From Limnephilus marmoratus (lineage: Eukaryota; Arthropoda; Insecta; Trichoptera; Limnephilidae): a stretch of 64,000 nt of DNA. The position numbers and the translations under genes were made by a program. Location: positions 54,238,508-54,302,507 of the forward strand of contig OU862921.1 of assembly GCA_917880885.1 (NCBI GenBank), written 5' to 3'. The notes beneath the pieces were generated by a model. The model saw only the letters and a list, made by a program, of their open reading frames with translations. It did not search any database and had not been told where the DNA came from. Below, piece by piece: positions 33,834 to 43,534 of this stretch (its first letter is position 1; each line of letters begins with the position of its first letter).

Positions 33834-33842
33834 ATGAAAGTG
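33834..33842 (+). CDS. Possible mini first exon, ATGAAAGTG then a splice donor
   Basis: TTCAAA-ATG AAA GTG is followed at once by GTAAGTATT, a strong 5' splice site. Insect genes for secreted and cuticular proteins often have a first coding exon of only a few codons that opens a signal peptide, and MKV fits that. TATA-like TATAATA lies about 75 bp upstream. I cannot find the second exon; chance is a real alternative. Confidence 0.25.
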
Positions 33843-33969
33843 GTAAGTATTGTTTAATTGTTAATTGTTTCACTGGGCATCAAAAAACCGCCTTGCTACG
33901 GTGAAAAGTTCATCGCTGAAATTAAATACTTTTATACTAGCGCAGACCGATGAATAATCACATCTGTTC

Positions 33970-34207
33970 CTCACACTGCGGTGCAAGGCGAAGGGTCGGG
34001 AGAATCCGGCTGGAGAGGTCAAAAGGCCTCCCTCAATCAGTCTCTTCCGATCCAGCCCGCCACGCAGTGGTTGGGCAAACGTATCCGCCACCAAGACCTA
34101 GACTGCTAAGTCACCAAACGTAGCGAACCACTTGGGGTGACCTGTGGCAGGGGTGTTGCTTGTCCAATAAATGGTTCCCGGGGCGGCGGTACCCATACCC
34201 GCCTCCC
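33970..34207 (+). repeat. R1 dispersed repeat
   Basis: It contains CACACTGCGGTGCAAGGCGA, ATCCGGCTGGAGAGGTC, CTTCCGATCCAGCCCGCCAC, CCAAACGTAGCGAACCACTT, CAATAAATGGTTCCCGGGGC and ends CGCCTCCCAAATTATG. Missing about 30 bp around the AACCCGGG block, it is otherwise the cleanest 3' half in the window. Confidence 0.75.
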
Positions 34208-34393
34208 AAATTATGATTGCAAGATTCAACTTCAACTCGAACTAAATGCTATAAAGATAGTGTCTGGATCATTTTTTTATCCATTTTATTTTTAATACGC
34301 GACATCTATAATATGTGCGGTAAGAAAATGAAGATAATGTTGGTAGTTCTTTGTCGAAGTATGATACAGTTAAAAGTGATCGAATTTGATATG

Positions 34394-34466
34394 GGTTCCG
34401 TAGCTCAATCGGTAGAGCACTTGTAATGTAAGCAAAGGGTCCTGAGTTCGAGTTCCAGCGGAGCCA
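34394..34466 (+). tRNA. tRNA-like gene, anticodon TGT (Thr), probably degenerate
   Basis: A 73-nt cloverleaf can be drawn. The acceptor is GGTTCCG/CGGAGCC (one G-T pair), the D stem GCTC/GAGC, and the anticodon stem CTTGT/GCAAA with one mismatch. The anticodon loop is AATGTAA, and the T arm CTGAG/TCCAG has one mismatch around TTCGAGT. Anticodon TGT would read threonine codons. Position 33, almost always U, is A, and no CCA is encoded. The A and B boxes (TAGCTCAATCGG, GAGTTCGAGTTCC) look usable. It could be a functional outlier, a pseudogene or a SINE head. Confidence 0.6.
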
Positions 34467-34672
34467 ATATCTTTTTCTGATTTTTCTGTCTCCATTTTTT
34501 CGATTGAGTTTCGCTAATATTGTCTTCATTTAATAAAGATAAAATATTTGCCCAAATATATTTTTTCGATGACATGTAAATTAAAGAGAAGTCAGAAATT
34601 TACCTTTAGTAACCACCGTTAGTAAACAAAAGAAATAAACTTATTGTATACAGACATATCAAATAAGGTGAC

Positions 34673-35164
34673 CCGACAATTCGTCCTGCGACAATTCATC
34701 CGGCGACAGTTCATCCTGCGACAGTTCATCCGGCCGACAATTCATCCTGCCGACAGTTCATCCTGCCGACAGTTCATCCCGCCGACAATTCATCCGGCGA
34801 CAATTCATCCTGCCTGATCGTTAAGAAGATTTTTATTAAGTAAGTATGCAAAGAGGATATACGGCCGTACAACCAAAATCGATATACTTATATCTGAAGG
34901 CATCTTGAGTGGAAATCCGCTGTAAAAATATTTTTACTAACAATAATTTCGACTCTCCGAAGAAGCATGCGTGAATAACAAAATACGACATACTTATAGG
35001 TTAGGTTAGGTTAGGTTGAATTGTCAGGATGAATTGTCGCCGGATGAATTGTCGGCGGGATGAACTGTCGGCAGGATGAACTGTCGGCAGGATGAACTGT
35101 CGGCCGGATGAACTGTCGCAGGATGAACTGTCGCCGGATGAATTGTCGCAGGATGAACTGTCAT
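34673..35164. mobile_element. Foldback element with minisatellite arms
   Basis: The left arm (34673-34815) is about nine units of 15-17 bp such as GACAGTTCATCCTGCC. The right arm (35017-35164) is the inverted equivalent (GGCAGGATGAACTGTC). The order of variant units (CCTGC, CCGGC, CCCGC; AATTC versus AGTTC) matches between arms, so they are one inverted repeat and not two independent arrays. The 200-bp centre holds a (TTAGG)n run at its right edge and no coding sequence. Confidence 0.82.
34997..35017 (+). repeat. Short interstitial (TTAGG)n
   Basis: TAGG followed by three exact TTAGG units and TTG. TTAGG is the canonical insect telomere repeat; this run is far too short to be a telomere. Confidence 0.6.
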
Positions 35165-35300
35165 GGAACCATTAAATAATTAGTCAAGTACGCCTATTAC
35201 GTCGTATATATGTCTGGTAATGTTATATTATCGTGAATACGAACTTTTTAGTACCTCTTGTATAATTTTTCAGAACTGTAGTCCCAATTTGAAAATCAAA

Positions 35301-35820
35301 ATTCATTAATTGTGAATAAGATAATTTGACGCAGGAATACGAATACGCAGGAACATTTCACAATACTTGGCGCATGCACCAGCGACCGAAATTCGTGATA
35401 AAATGTGATAAAATTCACTTTCTTACCAAAAGTTAGATGAAGCTTCGAATGTAATGTTAAATTCATTAATTGTGAATAAGATGATTTGACGCAGGAATAC
35501 GAATACGCAGGAACATTTCACAATACTTGGCGCATGCACCAGCGACCGAAATTCGTGATAAAATTCATTAATTGTGAATAAGATAATTTGACGCAGGAAT
35601 ACGAATACGCAGGAACATTTCACAATACTTGGCGCATGCACCAGCGACCGAAATTCGTGATAAAATTCATTAATTGTGAATAAGATAATTTGACGCAGGA
35701 ATACGAATACGCAGGAACATTTCACAATACTTGGCGCATGCACCAGCGACCGAAATTCGTGATAAAATGTGATAAAATTCACTTTCTTACCAAAAGTTAG
35801 ATGAAGCTTCGAATATAATG
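35301..35820. repeat. 102-bp tandem repeats with flanking 58-bp repeat
   Basis: Units beginning ATTCATTAATTGTGAATAAG start at 35301, 35461, 35563 and 35665. Between the first two, and after the last, lies a shared block AAATTCACTTTCTTACCAAA...GCTTCGAA. The 102-bp unit is 34 codons, so a minus-strand frame (35881-35423) stays open across three copies with a repeated FYHEFRSLVHAPSIVKCSC peptide. No gene is claimed. Confidence 0.88.
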
Positions 35821-35824
35821 TTAA

Positions 35825-37134
35825 ATGAATGGAATGGAATAAAAACATCCAAATTCGGAACAATACACCTTGTACCATCATTTATCAAAGAAACAGTCAT
35901 ATTTTACACGATTCTTGCGATAATAGGAAGTATTGATCAAAGATTTTCTACAAGATTACTAAATTGTAAGAGTTTCGAATCAAAAGTTTCATTATTTATA
36001 TTTCACGATGAGTAAAAGTTTCTTCAGCCGGAAGATCGCAATCGGAATATAATAAACGGGAGAGAGTTTTTATACTTTATTCTAGTTTACCGGATGTCCG
36101 CGGTAAATCGGATACACCTCCGCTTATATTGAAAGTCAGGCGAGGAACAGAGCCGCACTGTATCTAGTTGCAGGAGACCTAACAATGGCGGTGATAAGAG
36201 CCGAGAGCTACGATCGTGACTCGGTCGTGAACAAGACGCCAAATTATTGTGAGCGAGTGAATATTCCGAATGGCATCAAATAATGGCCGTAGCGATTTTT
36301 GGGTCATTGCCTAGTCCGGTATGTAATCACAATCAGGTAGGTACAAAAGACTTTCCCATTACCGACAGGTGACCGCTAGTGGCTAGTGCTCGGTGCTCCC
36401 AGTACTGCAGCAGTGGAGATAGTGTCAGTAGAGAGAGGGACTGGTCGGGCAGAGGGCAGACAGCGCATCTACAGCGGATTGTCAGCTATTCAAATACAAA
36501 CATTCTTTCCCGGGAAAACTGATAACAGAAATTAAACGTAAATATGGACAATTTAATATTTGGTTTGTATTCGAAGTGTTGATTTATTGTTATCTTGTTT
36601 ACAACATTCAGAGGTATTAAATTTAATTTATAAAAACTCCATTAAATGTGAATTTATTCTTCGTAATTGATTTATTTTGAAATTTAATTCATCCTTAATT
36701 GATTTATTATGAAATATTTATTTTCTTCGTGTTAGTCAGACAGATGGTTCAAAGTCAAGCAGATCGGTTAAATCTTAGTTCTAAAGCCAGAAGTCACGAT
36801 TCAAAACCCAACGAGAGCAAATAGAAAAATAATTAATTACCTATACTAAAAAATACAATTATATGAATACCACACAAGAGTCCCCAACTGCTCTCGTCTG
36901 GAACCACTGAGACTATGGCATCCCCAATTGGAGAAGGTATGTTGTGAGGCTGAAGGTAGTGGTCAGGGGAAGGAGATGGGGAAGAGGAAGGTGGGGAAGT
37001 ACCTGACTATTCAAGTCTGGTCACCAAATACAGCTAAAGCCATTTCAAGCGACGTTTCAATTCTGAATAGTGGTCCTTACATCAGGGCGATTATATTACT
37101 TTTAATTAATTAATTGTGAAATACCACAAAATTA
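35825..37134. other. Unassigned region, GC-richer core at 36.0-36.5 kb
   Basis: 36020-36500 is GC-rich relative to its surroundings and non-repetitive as far as I can see. It could be a regulatory or untranslated exon region, but there is no decisive signal. 36900-37010 is purine-rich (GGAAGGAGATGGGGAAGAGG). Confidence 0.35.
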
Positions 37135-37139
37135 ATCAT

Positions 37140-37222
37140 TTAAAATTAATTTGCGCACGCCAGGTTCGAACCCGTGACATTCGGATTGTGAACCGAGAGT
37201 CTTACGTCGGGACCATGGAGGC
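37140..37222 (-). repeat. tRNA-derived SINE head
   Basis: On the minus strand GGCCTCCATGGTCCCGACG, AAGACTCTCGGTTCACAATC and CACGGGTTCGAACCTGGC follow each other with tRNA-like spacing. GGTTCGAACC (plus 37163-37172) is a perfect Pol III B box. The cloverleaf is imperfect. An AT-rich tail follows toward 37080, so this is more likely a SINE remnant than a tRNA gene. Confidence 0.55.
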
Positions 37223-37224
37223 CG

Positions 37225-37904
37225 TCAAATATGGGTAGGTCACCTAATAAATTTCAATGTTTCAAAAACTATTTTACATTTTCGTGCCTACACACACTTT
37301 TAGGAACTACTCCACTTGACCCTGATATTATTTTGACGATTAGTTTACCAATATAAACTAAAAGTAACGAGGGAATGATGTACTGATAAAAATTACTGTA
37401 CTGAGAAACGGTTAAAAAATTCACATATTTATCTATTATATTGGTTGGTATTTCCGCATTCCATATTGAAACCTCAACAACAAGAGACCTGCAATAAAGA
37501 TAGGTAGGTATTCTGCTTAGTACATGAGCATAATCCTAGACTAAGAATTGTTGTCGGTTAATTACTGAAGTAACGCGCAGTCTTGCTATATTTAGACCAC
37601 ACAATGTTTGCTCGGAGTTAAAAGATTAATTAGTATGGGACGAAACTCCATAGTCGCCTGTCATATTGAATAACTCACTCTAATCGTGTGTATTTAACTT
37701 AAGGCGAGACATTCCAGTTTATCCATTCGTAATGGGAATTATTAATTCATTCGGAAGCAATTTATTCAAATTTATCTCGATCGTTTACTATTTCATAACA
37801 TGACTACTGCATAGCTTATGCTACCAACACTACTAACTACTATTAACTTACATCACAATGCGCTTAAGTGTTCGCAAGGAGGAGAAGCACTACGTATATA
37901 GTGT
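37225..37904. other. Unassigned region
   Basis: No supported feature in this AT-rich stretch. Confidence 0.4.
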
Positions 37905-37947
37905 AATACATTTTTATTTATTTTTTCTAAATAAATAAAAATGTATT
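37905..37947. repeat. Perfect 19-bp hairpin
   Basis: AATACATTTTTATTTATTT (37905-37923) pairs with AAATAAATAAAAATGTATT (37929-37947) across a 5-nt loop. It lies just upstream, on the plus strand, of the hammerhead-like motif at 38.0 kb. Confidence 0.8.
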
Positions 37948-37984
37948 TATATTTGGGTTATTATGCCATGTTGCGTTCTTCTCT

Positions 37985-38035
37985 ATCCTACGTTTCGGAC
38001 AGTATTACAGTCTCATTCATCAGGACAGATGAGTA
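37985..38035 (-). ncRNA. Hammerhead-ribozyme-like motif (GAAACGTA type)
   Basis: On the minus strand CTGATGA (38023-38017) is an intact core box. It is followed by ATGAGACTGTAATACTGTCC and GAAACGTA (37996-37989). A two-base-pair stem III (AC/GT) with A as the cleavage base fits minimal hammerheads. The stem II region is only weakly self-complementary, so it is probably decayed. Confidence 0.45.
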
Positions 38036-38039
38036 TAGT

Positions 38040-39420
38040 CATTTAATTACAAGCTCCAAGCTCCAAGATGCGTCCAAAAAGATAACTCCCCTGGAAAATA
38101 AAACCTCTATTTTTCCCCAAACAACGGATTTTTAGAGTGAACTTTTTCTGTTCAATTTACAAGTTTATTTTTTTCATTCTAAGGCACCATAGGATGTTCA
38201 GCATTTTACAAAAGATCTTTCCGAAAATACGAAATTTCTGGGGGATTCGGGTGAAAACGCAACGAGTGGGTAAGATCGCAAACTGAACCTCGGAATCAAA
38301 ATAAACAATACCCTTTATGTACGGTCTTCACGATCTGTAATGTTATTTCTGTTTTTTGTCCACTTCGTGGTGTTTCTGAATAAATAATATTTTCCCGAAA
38401 TACAAGAAAATATTTTACGCTAAAAACTTGATACCTTGGTAAAACATACATAAGATCACCCCGCGGGCGGCGACCGGCCACCCACAATGCAATTGTTTGC
38501 TCAAAGATCAAATGTAATTTGAGGTCGGAGTTAACGAGCTTTTAGTCCGATCTTTAAAGAAATCTCTCTCTCTACTAGGAAGAAAGTCAGATAAATTGAT
38601 AAGGAATATGCGATCGGACAGCGTGTCCGAATCTTGGATCTAAGAAACGATAAACTTCGATGATATATCATTTGGGCGCGTAACAAAATGTTGATAAATT
38701 ACGTCGACAGTTCAAATGGTCTGCGAGATTGAAGATAAGATGGTGTCTGCAATAATTATTTCTTCTGATTATTTTTATATTCTTATTATTATTAACCCGT
38801 TTAATCACACGCCACCATATTTGCCCCAGCTCACATATGTCTTGTAGAGAACGTTGTGTCTCTATCATAGTGGAAATATGATATAAACGGTGTTACATAG
38901 AAAAATTATATTCAAATATAAATTGTAACGACAAAAGAATTAAAATGTAGACCTTTATGAAACCCGAAAGTTTCAAATCGTAATTGGATGTAAATTTATG
39001 AAACTTTGAGAATTTTTTATGAATGATTTTTACATGAAAGGTCAAAAAGTGTGGTGACAATAACATTTATAATTCATTTGTCTATTAAAATATCTATATG
39101 TTTTTATTTTCTTTTCTTCATCAGTAATTTTAGTTATAAAAAATGTAAGGTGAGCCAGTATTATTTTTTTTAAGTTTGCATACAAAATTTTTATATTTAA
39201 ATAATACTGAATGAATTTACCCCCTGATAAATATCCAGATTTGTTAAAATTTCTTTTATATTTTTAATTTTAAGTTATTTTCATAGTTTATAAAAGTTAC
39301 TAAAAATAATCAATTAATTCTTGCATAAAATAGACACTTTATTGTATCGAAACTATAATTGCTTTTATATTACAATCTTAAAGTCTTCCACTATCCAAAA
39401 GCCGAACCAATAAATGCAGT
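38040..39420. other. Unassigned region
   Basis: AT-rich sequence. The GC-rich CCCGCGGGCGGCGACCGGCC segment at 38460-38479 stands out but has no assignment. No coding signal. Confidence 0.4.
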
Positions 39421-39424
39421 CAAG

Positions 39425-39525
39425 TATTATCATTCTTCACCCGCCTCACAACCCTGCCCAGCCGGGTGGCGACATTCCCTTGCTTTTACCCTGTATAGAC
39501 AGGGACGCCCTTGTGGGGTGAGATT
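39425..39525 (-). repeat. GC-rich repeat fragment, unassigned
   Basis: Minus-strand sequence with CTCACCCCACAAGGGCG, CCTGTCTATACAGGG and CGCCACCCGGCTGGGCAGG is GC-rich and contains small inverted repeats (CCCTGT/ACAGGG). It resembles the head of a short interspersed repeat, but there is no second copy in the window. Confidence 0.3.
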
Positions 39526-39529
39526 TAAA

Positions 39530-40025
39530 TAATAGCAAAAATAAAACTGTAATTTTGGGCATCTGTTGATTTTTTTCGTTCGGAAAGTTAAATAAAATTT
39601 ACTCGAGAAAACTTTTGACATTTTATAAAACAGAAACCATTAAAAAGCACTAAACATTGATCTCAATAAAAAAGCGCTGAGCTGTACCCAAAGGTAATTA
39701 TTTTTTCAATGCTAAAAAAAACTGAAATTTCCCATTTGAAAAACGACAAAACCCGTTAAATATTCCTTTCCGCAATTTTTCAAAATAATTTATATTAATA
39801 ATGTTGAAAAGCATGAAAAGGCTTGTGATCCACATGATATGGAGTTGCGCGTCACTGGTCTGTAGGAACATGATTATAGATATTCTAGTAGGTATCTTCT
39901 GTATTTTTCATGTTCATATGAGACGTACAAGAAGGAATGTATTTATGAACGGTTTTTAGGGAGATCATCGACGACGTGCGTACGATCTCCGACTGGGACT
40001 AGTATATACTCAATTAAATTACTCT
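39530..40025. other. Unassigned region
   Basis: No supported feature. Confidence 0.4.
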
Positions 40026-40029
40026 TGAT

Positions 40030-40135
40030 GAAAATTATCATCCACAATCCAGGTGAACTCCTAGCGTAGAGAGCAATATTACAAAATCTTTGTAAATAAA
40101 CAATATGTTTGAATTAAAATTTAAAAAAAAATTAA
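40030..40135 (+). mobile_element. LINE 3' tail, decayed hairpin
   Basis: ATCCAGGTGAACTCCTAG matches the loop of the hairpin at 8.7 kb, but the flanking stem bases no longer pair well. It ends in TTTAAAAAAAAATTAAAAA. A very short 5'-truncated copy. Confidence 0.5.
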
Positions 40136-40620
40136 AAATTTCGGAGATAAAGTTTTTGGGACAAGGAGATAAATTACCTATATCTTTAAATTGGCTGCTG
40201 GTCAGCTGAAAAGAGATGGAACAACAAATTTCACCCTATATAAATTACCCAAGTATATAACTATCAATATACCTTTTTTGGCTCCATACCAAGGATATGT
40301 ATTTTGGTATTATTAGTAAAAATTCGAGTGCAGTTAACACGCGGTAGAAGTGAAACTTTACCAAAACAATCTCAACCAATGAAGAACCAAGGATCCTTGA
40401 AAAGTGAGGTCAAATCAAAGCGCAGGCAGTGAGCAGGCCGATGAGCGCAGACCTAGCGTCATTTCCGCTTTATATCTCAACCAATAGGAGCCCTGATAGG
40501 AGGTGCTGTAAGGCGTCGTTTCCGTTTCAACCAAATTCCGAATCACAACGGGACTATAGAAGTTCACTTCAATAATATAATTAAACAAAATTGCGATATT
40601 AATATTATATACCTATGTAT
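40136..40620. other. Unassigned region
   Basis: Two CAACCAAT-type CCAAT words (40371 and 40478) lie in a moderately GC-rich stretch at 40380-40560, which might be promoter-like. No gene is visible. Confidence 0.3.
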
Positions 40621-40670
40621 AACATAATATTATGTTTTCCAAACGAAACATGATATATATATCATGTTTC
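40621..40670. repeat. Two adjacent perfect palindromes
   Basis: AACATAATATTATGTT (40621-40636) is a 16-bp perfect palindrome. The segment 40645-40670, GAAACATGATATA followed by its exact inverse, is a 26-bp perfect palindrome. Confidence 0.9.
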
Positions 40671-40671
40671 T

Positions 40672-41020
40672 AACTAACTAAAGCCTACTATTATATATAA
40701 CAAAACAAAAAAATACTTTACTTTATTTTGAATCAGATCTCAAAACTATTGTCACCCTAAAAGTCTACATTAATGTACCTACTACCTAGCGCCATCAGTT
40801 TAGTGGGTACCCATAATCTCAATCTGTAAGAAATACAACAATATTGTTCTTTCAAAATCTGTATAATTTTGTGTTATTTTGTTAACTTGTAGATATAATT
40901 ATTGTTAACCTCAACACAGGCTTGTCCTAGTGAGGTAACAAATTGTATTGTAAACATTTTTACCTACAGTGTAAAGAAACAATAAATAAATAAATATATA
41001 ATAGTAGGCTTTAGTTAGTT
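40672..41020. repeat. Element bounded by a perfect 27-bp inverted repeat
   Basis: AACTAACTAAAGCCTACTAT and the following TATATAT (40672-40698) are exactly inverted at 40994-41020. The 295 bp between contain a LINE 3' tail with its hairpin and an AAATAAATAAATAAA run ending at the right arm. The inverted repeat may be created by a LINE-type insertion event, or mark a small DNA element. Confidence 0.75.
40904..40939 (+). ncRNA. LINE 3' UTR hairpin
   Basis: GTTAACCTCA (40904-40913) pairs with TGAGGTAAC (40931-40939) with one bulged A. The 17-nt loop starts ACACAGG and ends CCTAG. Same fold and loop as at 4437 and 8701, with different stem bases. Confidence 0.65.
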
Positions 41021-41024
41021 GAGT

Positions 41025-41885
41025 TAATTTTTAGATTATCGTTATTGCATAATTTTTCTCTTATTCCGTGAAAGCTCGACAGATAAATACCAAGTCGAAC
41101 CTTTTATCTCCCACTAAAAACAAATTGTTTCCTAGAATGACCGACCTTCTATAGTTTCAGCCAGTTTTATCGTATCACACTTTGTTCCATATTAAATAAG
41201 GTCTCCCGCGGCATCGCCTTTCGATAGCGATAATTATCGTCCAGCGGATCTTAAAGCGCATCCATGTTTGCCGAGGGTAGGCAGCAGGCAGCAGCGGGCA
41301 GCAGCCAGTAGTTAGGTAGTTGGTTTGTTTGTTTGGTTAGCATGGCCGAGAGCGTGACGGAGGAATTCGAGCAGCGACCAGCTAACAGCTAATCGAGGCA
41401 GACTGAAGTGATGTACCTAAAACACAGCACCTGTTTGGTTCCACCTGCCGCCATTTTAATTTGAAGTTTTACGAACCACAGAATGCTATTTTTTTTATAC
41501 CCTCCGTTGGTATTTGTTATCGAATCTTCGGAGTCTGTCGACAAAGGCGCCGAGCGTTATTTACGGAATTACTAAAATCAACAAGAGAGGGTGTCGGCCG
41601 TAAGACAGAGATATAGACTGGACTGGGAAAGACAGAGCAGGTTGCTCCTCTTCTTGTTCTGCGGAAAGCCGCGTGTTTACGTTGGTTTTACAGAATTACA
41701 TCAGGAAGCGTACCGAATAAAATAATTACTATGTATAATAATAACATAGGATACGTAATTGTAGTAAGTATAATTAAGCCTACTAGGAATAACCAAAACA
41801 ATTAGAAATTCCTTTCCAATGTCACATCCTTTTGGACCACCACTCTCCCCCCCCATATGTTATGTATGTAACCCACAGAATAAAA
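41025..41885. other. Unassigned region
   Basis: 41210-41700 is GC-richer, with short GGCAGCAGCGGGCAGCAGCC repeats at 41280-41309. A 15-codon frame starting AGCATGGCC at 41341 is not distinguishable from chance. No recognised gene. Confidence 0.35.
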
Positions 41886-41887
41886 AT

Positions 41888-41947
41888 AATTTATACCAGT
41901 CTGAAGATGGCTTTAACAGGCTGAAACCGGTTACGGTCAAATAAATT
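41888..41947 (+). ncRNA. Hammerhead-ribozyme-like motif with good stems I and III
   Basis: Stem I pairs AATTTAT (41888-41894) with ATAAATT (41941-41947). The core box CTGAAGA is at 41901-41907 and GAAA at 41923-41926. Stem III pairs CCG with CGG around a GTTA loop, then U41937 and C41938 give a GTC cleavage triplet. Stem II (TGGCT...AGGCT) has two mismatches and is the weak point. Everything else obeys the type I hammerhead consensus. Confidence 0.55.
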
Positions 41948-41949
41948 AG

Positions 41950-42450
41950 TTTCGTATTTCTTTTATTATATTATTATAATGAAATTCCACCACGAATTGT
42001 CAGTTTCAAAAATGGAACATTATATTATTTGGTTACGTTGGAAAATCTGTCTTAATTATTTTCCGTTGAAGTAGCAATATAAAGAGGTGTAATATATATT
42101 TTTAAATAACCTGTGGGTGAACAGGGGACAATTATGCCGGTGGATTTCTGACGATAATAATATATTAAGTGAATTTAGAATAAAACATATTAATTTAGGT
42201 TGTAGAAATCTGGTTCAATGAATTCAAACTTGCTTTGAATACAAGTATTTTCAAAATTGGAACTGATTGTATGACAAGCGATGAAATACCTCCCGATTTC
42301 AAAATATTTTATTATTTTAAAAGTTGAAATTGATTGGTCGAGAATAAAGAATTCATACAATCCCGTAATTTTTCAAGGGTCTGCGCTTTTAAAAATACTA
42401 ATTTCTGTTGTCTGTGCGTTAGTCCTGCAGGAAATCTGGTTAAACGAAGT
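41950..42450. other. Unassigned region
   Basis: No supported feature; AT-rich. Confidence 0.4.
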
Positions 42451-42454
42451 CAAA

Positions 42455-42530
42455 TCATCCTCAAAGATGACATAGGCCCTGATGGAAATTATTTTCCTTA
42501 GGACCTCCTGTGTGGAGATCATGTAAAAAA
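42455..42530 (+). mobile_element. LINE 3' tail, second family
   Basis: CCTCAAAGATGACATAGGCC, GGAAATTATTTTCCTTAGG and CCTCCTGTGTGGAG followed by ATCATGTAAAAAAAT match the 3' end at 10.2 kb. The 5' strand of the CTCCACACAG stem is missing, so this copy is truncated within the UTR hairpin. Confidence 0.6.
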
Positions 42531-42534
42531 ATCT

Positions 42535-43357
42535 CATTTTCAAAAATGGAAATACAATATCTGGTAATTTTTTTAATGGTCTGCGATAGTTATTATTAAA
42601 GTAATAAATCATTTTAAAGTTAAAGTGACATCGCAATATACGTGGGTCGGTCCTTGTTTTAATAGGGCACTATAATAAAACTATCTACATTATTAGATAC
42701 TACATTTTGTCTATGTAATATTGCGATGCCCTTAACTAACCTAATACACAGTACTGCCGCCATGGGTAGGACCATAGTGTCCTTTAGAATCTTAAGAACG
42801 ATGCTGTGTTTTTACTTATGATGACATTAATACTTGACCAAAACATGCAAACACCTCTGCGTAGGTTCTCCTTTTGAGGTGTTCATAAAACACTACTACC
42901 AACTCATACAGTTACTGATTGTCATGTTTGTTTAACTCGACCTACTTGTGTAAACTTTATGAATTAAAAAATAAAAAAAAAAGTTTACAAGAAAAATAAT
43001 AAAATTAATCGAAAAGGCGCTTTGTATCCTTCCACTCATCCTTCCTAGGCTTATTGTGTTAATTAGGATATAAAATATGAAGACTTGCTTTGTTTGTTTT
43101 TCAGGTCACAGGATGCAGGCACCGGACTGAGTAACCGAGTGTCCTCACTCTCCTGAGAGGGGTCCAGCTGCGACAGGATTTGGAAAATCCACTTCTTCCG
43201 CGAAAGGCAGGACGGAATACGTAATCAAGAACTCATCTCTAGAAATGCTCAGAAACGAAGGAAACCTTTTCACCCCTGGCCTCCTTCTGAAAGGAGATCC
43301 TTCCGCCTTCCGCATTTTTATTTATTAAAAAATATTAGGAATATCAAGGAAATTAAC
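42535..43357. other. Unassigned region with a possible splice acceptor
   Basis: At 43085-43104 a T-rich tract ends in TTTTTCAG followed by GTCACAGGATGCAGG and some 180 bp of GC-richer sequence, which could be an exon. No frame longer than a few codons continues from it. It might equally be part of a repeat. Confidence 0.25.
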
Positions 43358-43531
43358 GACCAGTCAGTGGCTGAGTAGGCATCGCGATTGGATTCCACCC
43401 AGGCATTACGTGTTCGATTCCTCGGCTGACCAAGTCCTCAAGCAACATTTTCCGCTCACAATAGTAGTAGTATGAGATTTTCAAACATTCGTAACTTGGA
43501 AATGTTTATCACATTCTTATTTAAAAAAAAA
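43358..43531 (+). mobile_element. tRNA-derived SINE, copy 1
   Basis: The head GACCAGTCAGTGGCTGAG includes an A box (TGGCTGAGTAGG, 43368-43379), and GTTCGATTCC at 43412-43421 is a perfect B box. The body contains GCTGACCAAGTCCTCAAGC and AGCAACATTTTCCGCTCAC, then GAGATTTTCAAACATTCGTA. It ends with TTTAAAAAAAAAT. A second, inverted copy lies at 45637-45838 inside the TTAA element. Confidence 0.8.
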
Positions 43532-43534
43532 TAA

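Noticed and set aside
34673..35164. CRISPR-like array
   Set aside because: The 15-17-bp units are contiguous without unique spacers, and the two sets are inverted; this is a eukaryotic foldback structure.
41341..41391. 15-codon small ORF in a good initiation context
   Set aside because: Too short to separate from chance; no transcript signal or conservation available.
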